This document shows positions 4,914-6,449 of a stretch of 6,449 bases of DNA, piece by piece. The stretch is from an uncultured Clostridia bacterium. Lineage in GTDB: Bacteria; Bacillota; Clostridia; TANB77; CAG-508. Under the pieces are notes generated by a model that did not search any database, was not told the origin of the DNA, and saw only the letters and a list, made by a program, of their open reading frames with translations. Each line of letters starts with the position of its first letter. Position 1 is the stretch's first letter. The stretch lies in the NCBI GenBank assembly GCA_904419095.1, contig CAJFQT010000046.1, positions 10,596 to 17,044 of the forward strand, given 5' to 3'. A program made the translations under genes and the position numbers.

Positions 4914-6248
4914 TTGGTAAAAAAAATTTTATTGGTATTTATAGTATTTATAATGATAGAAAGTTGTGTAAATGCCAAATATATATTTCAATATGAATTG
5001 GATGTTGCAGATTTAGATATTGATAGGACAAAACCTGTTATAGAATTAATAAGTATATCAAATACAAATAAGGGGTATGAAAATTATGCCAATAAAACTC
5101 ATAATATCATTTTAAGAGTAAAGGTAATTGAAAAAAATATGGGGACAGATACAATAGAAAATGCTGAAACTGTTATTAAAGTTAATGGGCAGGAAATTCA
5201 TGATTATAAAATAAGTATAAATATGATAGAAAAAAATGAGAAAGAAGCAATATTTGATATAAATTTGACAAATTTAACTTCAAACGGAATATTGGAAGTT
5301 AAATTTATTGAAGGAACGATAGTAGATAAGGGAGGATTAAAGAGTGATGAAAAGTTAATTAATACAAATATCATAATAGACAATATTGTACCATCTGGAA
5401 ATCTTATTCAAGAAAAAATTGGTGATGGAAAAATAAAAGGTATCGTGCAACTAGGTGAGCCAATAAGAGATGTAGAAGGTTGGAATTTATCAGAAAATAG
5501 ACAAATTTTAACGAATGAATTTAGCAACAATCTTTATTATAAATTGCAGATTATAGATTATGCACAGAATTCTTCAGAAATAGAAATTGATATATCAGAA
5601 GCAACTAATATAGTTGTTACATATGCTTCTCATAATTCAGAATATGGATGGTCTTTTGGCCATAGTAATTATGATATTGCTGGAAAAGAAGCCTTTAAGA
5701 AAAACTCTAAGTATAAAACAGAAGCATTAGCATTTTCATATAAAGGTAATGTTAGTAATGATTTTATACAAGTAAGAGCATATAATTATAATTATTGGGG
5801 AGAAGAAAATGCAGGAATATGTGATCTTTCTGGAAATAAATATAATTTTGGCTATAATCCAAGCAATAATTTATGGTATACGATGAATAGTGATAATTTA
5901 ATAACAATTAATAATGATAGATATATTGAATTAGGTGGAAGCGGTGTAAATACAATAGGTCATAATGATTGGAAAGGAAATAATCCTGTACCAGAAGAAA
6001 ACAGAGGAAATTACTATTATGGAATTTCTAGTATAAATATGAAGTTAAAAGATGAATCATATTTTTCAATTGTTTATCAAATTTTAGTAGATGGTGTAGG
6101 TTGGATAGAACCTAAATCTGATGGGAATGAATGTGTATATAGAAAAAATAAACCATTTTCAGCATTTAGAATGGCATTAATTCCTAAAAAAGAGAAGCAG
6201 CATCTTGTTAATATGTGGCAAAAAGATGTAGGAAGTTATAATATGTAA
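4914..6248 (+). CDS. Secreted Ig-like surface protein with ChW-like C-terminal region
   Basis: A 444-residue exported protein, probably a surface adhesin or matrix accessory. A short signal peptide ends in VNA before KYIFQYEL (cleavage after about residue 21). From about 38 to 158 comes an Ig-like domain of the type that opens RTKPVIELISISNTN and continues YANKTHNIILRVKV. A second Ig-like domain (about 155-228) starts DNIVPSGN and includes EPIRDVEGWNLSENRQILT and IDYAQNSSEIEI, the usual bacterial Ig closing strand. The C-terminal region (about 232-425) is rich in Tyr, Asn, Gly and Trp and has two GW-centred segments, 232-278 and 385-424, that resemble ChW repeats. There is no LPXTG motif and no C-terminal membrane helix. 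TTG 4914 is chosen because GGAGGTGAT (4902-4910) sits just upstream; the open frame from 4866 overlaps the preceding gene and lacks such a site. It is last in the operon, 13 bases after the preceding stop. Confidence 0.82.
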   Translation: MVKKILLVFIVFIMIESCVNAKYIFQYELDVADLDIDRTKPVIELISISNTNKGYENYANKTHNIILRVKVIEKNMGTDTIENAETVIKVNGQEIHDYKISINMIEKNEKEAIFDINLTNLTSNGILEVKFIEGTIVDKGGLKSDEKLINTNIIIDNIVPSGNLIQEKIGDGKIKGIVQLGEPIRDVEGWNLSENRQILTNEFSNNLYYKLQIIDYAQNSSEIEIDISEATNIVVTYASHNSEYGWSFGHSNYDIAGKEAFKKNSKYKTEALAFSYKGNVSNDFIQVRAYNYNYWGEENAGICDLSGNKYNFGYNPSNNLWYTMNSDNLITINNDRYIELGGSGVNTIGHNDWKGNNPVPEENRGNYYYGISSINMKLKDESYFSIVYQILVDGVGWIEPKSDGNECVYRKNKPFSAFRMALIPKKEKQHLVNMWQKDVGSYNM

Positions 6249-6257
6249 ATTTTGAAG

Positions 6258-6295
6258 ATGAACTTTGGGAGATATTCCTTAAAGTTCATTTTTTA
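6258..6295 (+). terminator. Intrinsic terminator of the surface-protein operon
   Basis: ATGAACTTT (6258-6266) pairs perfectly with AAAGTTCAT (6281-6289), an inner GGA/TCC can extend the stem, and a T run follows at 6289-6294. It begins ten bases after the last stop codon. Outside it GAAGATG (6254-6260) and CATCTTC (6297-6303) form an alternative outer helix. Confidence 0.9.
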
Positions 6296-6311
6296 CATCT
6301 TCTATTAAGAT

Positions 6312-6354
6312 TGATGAAAAGTTTTTAATATTTACTATTCAAAAAAATTCATCA
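6312..6354. repeat. Weak inverted repeat in the terminal non-coding stretch
   Basis: TGATGAA (6312-6318) and TTCATCA (6348-6354) are perfect reverse complements, and inside them TTTTT (6322-6326) can pair with the A run at 6341-6347. No T tract follows on either strand, so it is not a canonical terminator. The remaining bases to 6449 hold no gene with a ribosome binding site and no promoter I would defend. Confidence 0.4.
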
Positions 6355-6449
6355 GTAAAAAAGAGTAAAAATTTTTCGCAATAAAAAATATAGAAATATA
6401 AGGAAAAAACATCGTAAATTTGATAGAATAAAATAAATTTTATCTAAAA

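Noticed and set aside
4914..4985. Lipoprotein signal (Ile-Glu-Ser-Cys at residues 15-18) in the Ig-like protein
   Set aside because: A glutamate at the -2 position does not fit the lipobox, and a normal VNA signal-peptidase site follows at once.
6428..6443. ATAAAAT/ATTTTAT palindrome near the window end
   Set aside because: Short, only A and T, and without neighbouring signals; such palindromes are common by chance in this composition.
1..6449. CRISPR array, integrase, transposase or toxin-antitoxin genes
   Set aside because: No regularly spaced repeats and no coding sequence with the relevant motifs were seen on either strand.

Overview
The window is strongly AT-rich, with consensus sigma-A-type promoters, strong AGGAGG-type ribosome binding sites and several TTG starts. 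The recognisable genes (folD, dprA, a TIGR04086-type membrane protein) point to a low-GC Gram-positive of the Clostridia. All genes and the tRNA read on the + strand. The species cannot be named from this sequence.

Left part (1-2187), ordinary chromosome. It holds the 3' end of folD (one-carbon folate metabolism) with its terminator, and dprA (loading of RecA on incoming single-stranded DNA). These are followed by a free-standing tRNA gene with a CAT anticodon, which has its own consensus promoter and a strong terminator. A small four-helix membrane protein of the TIGR04086/YrzE type comes next.

Middle (2188-2627), non-coding. It holds a near-perfect 30-bp inverted repeat around a 37-base centre, of MITE or large-hairpin type. 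Next come one perfect Spo0A-box heptamer (TGTCGAA), a perfect TTGACA-17-TATAAT promoter, and an untranslated leader of about 200 bases that is almost entirely A and T.

Right part (2628-6248), the interesting unit: five genes apparently read from that promoter and closed by a terminator at 6258-6295. They are (A) a secreted TasA/camelysin-like protein with a SipW-type signal sequence, (B) a short SipW-type (ER/archaeal Ser-His) signal peptidase, (C) a second, different SipW-type exported protein, (D) a diverged paralogue of A that keeps the membrane segment but lacks the recognisable cleavage motif, and (E) a 444-residue secreted protein with Ig-like domains and a C-terminal region with two GW-centred, ChW-like repeats. 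The arrangement recalls the tapA-sipW-tasA biofilm-matrix operon of Bacillus subtilis. The inferred working model is that B processes A and C at the membrane, D remains as a membrane-bound partner, and E is the surface adhesin or accessory protein. No part of this model is proven by sequence alone. The last 150 bases hold no gene.
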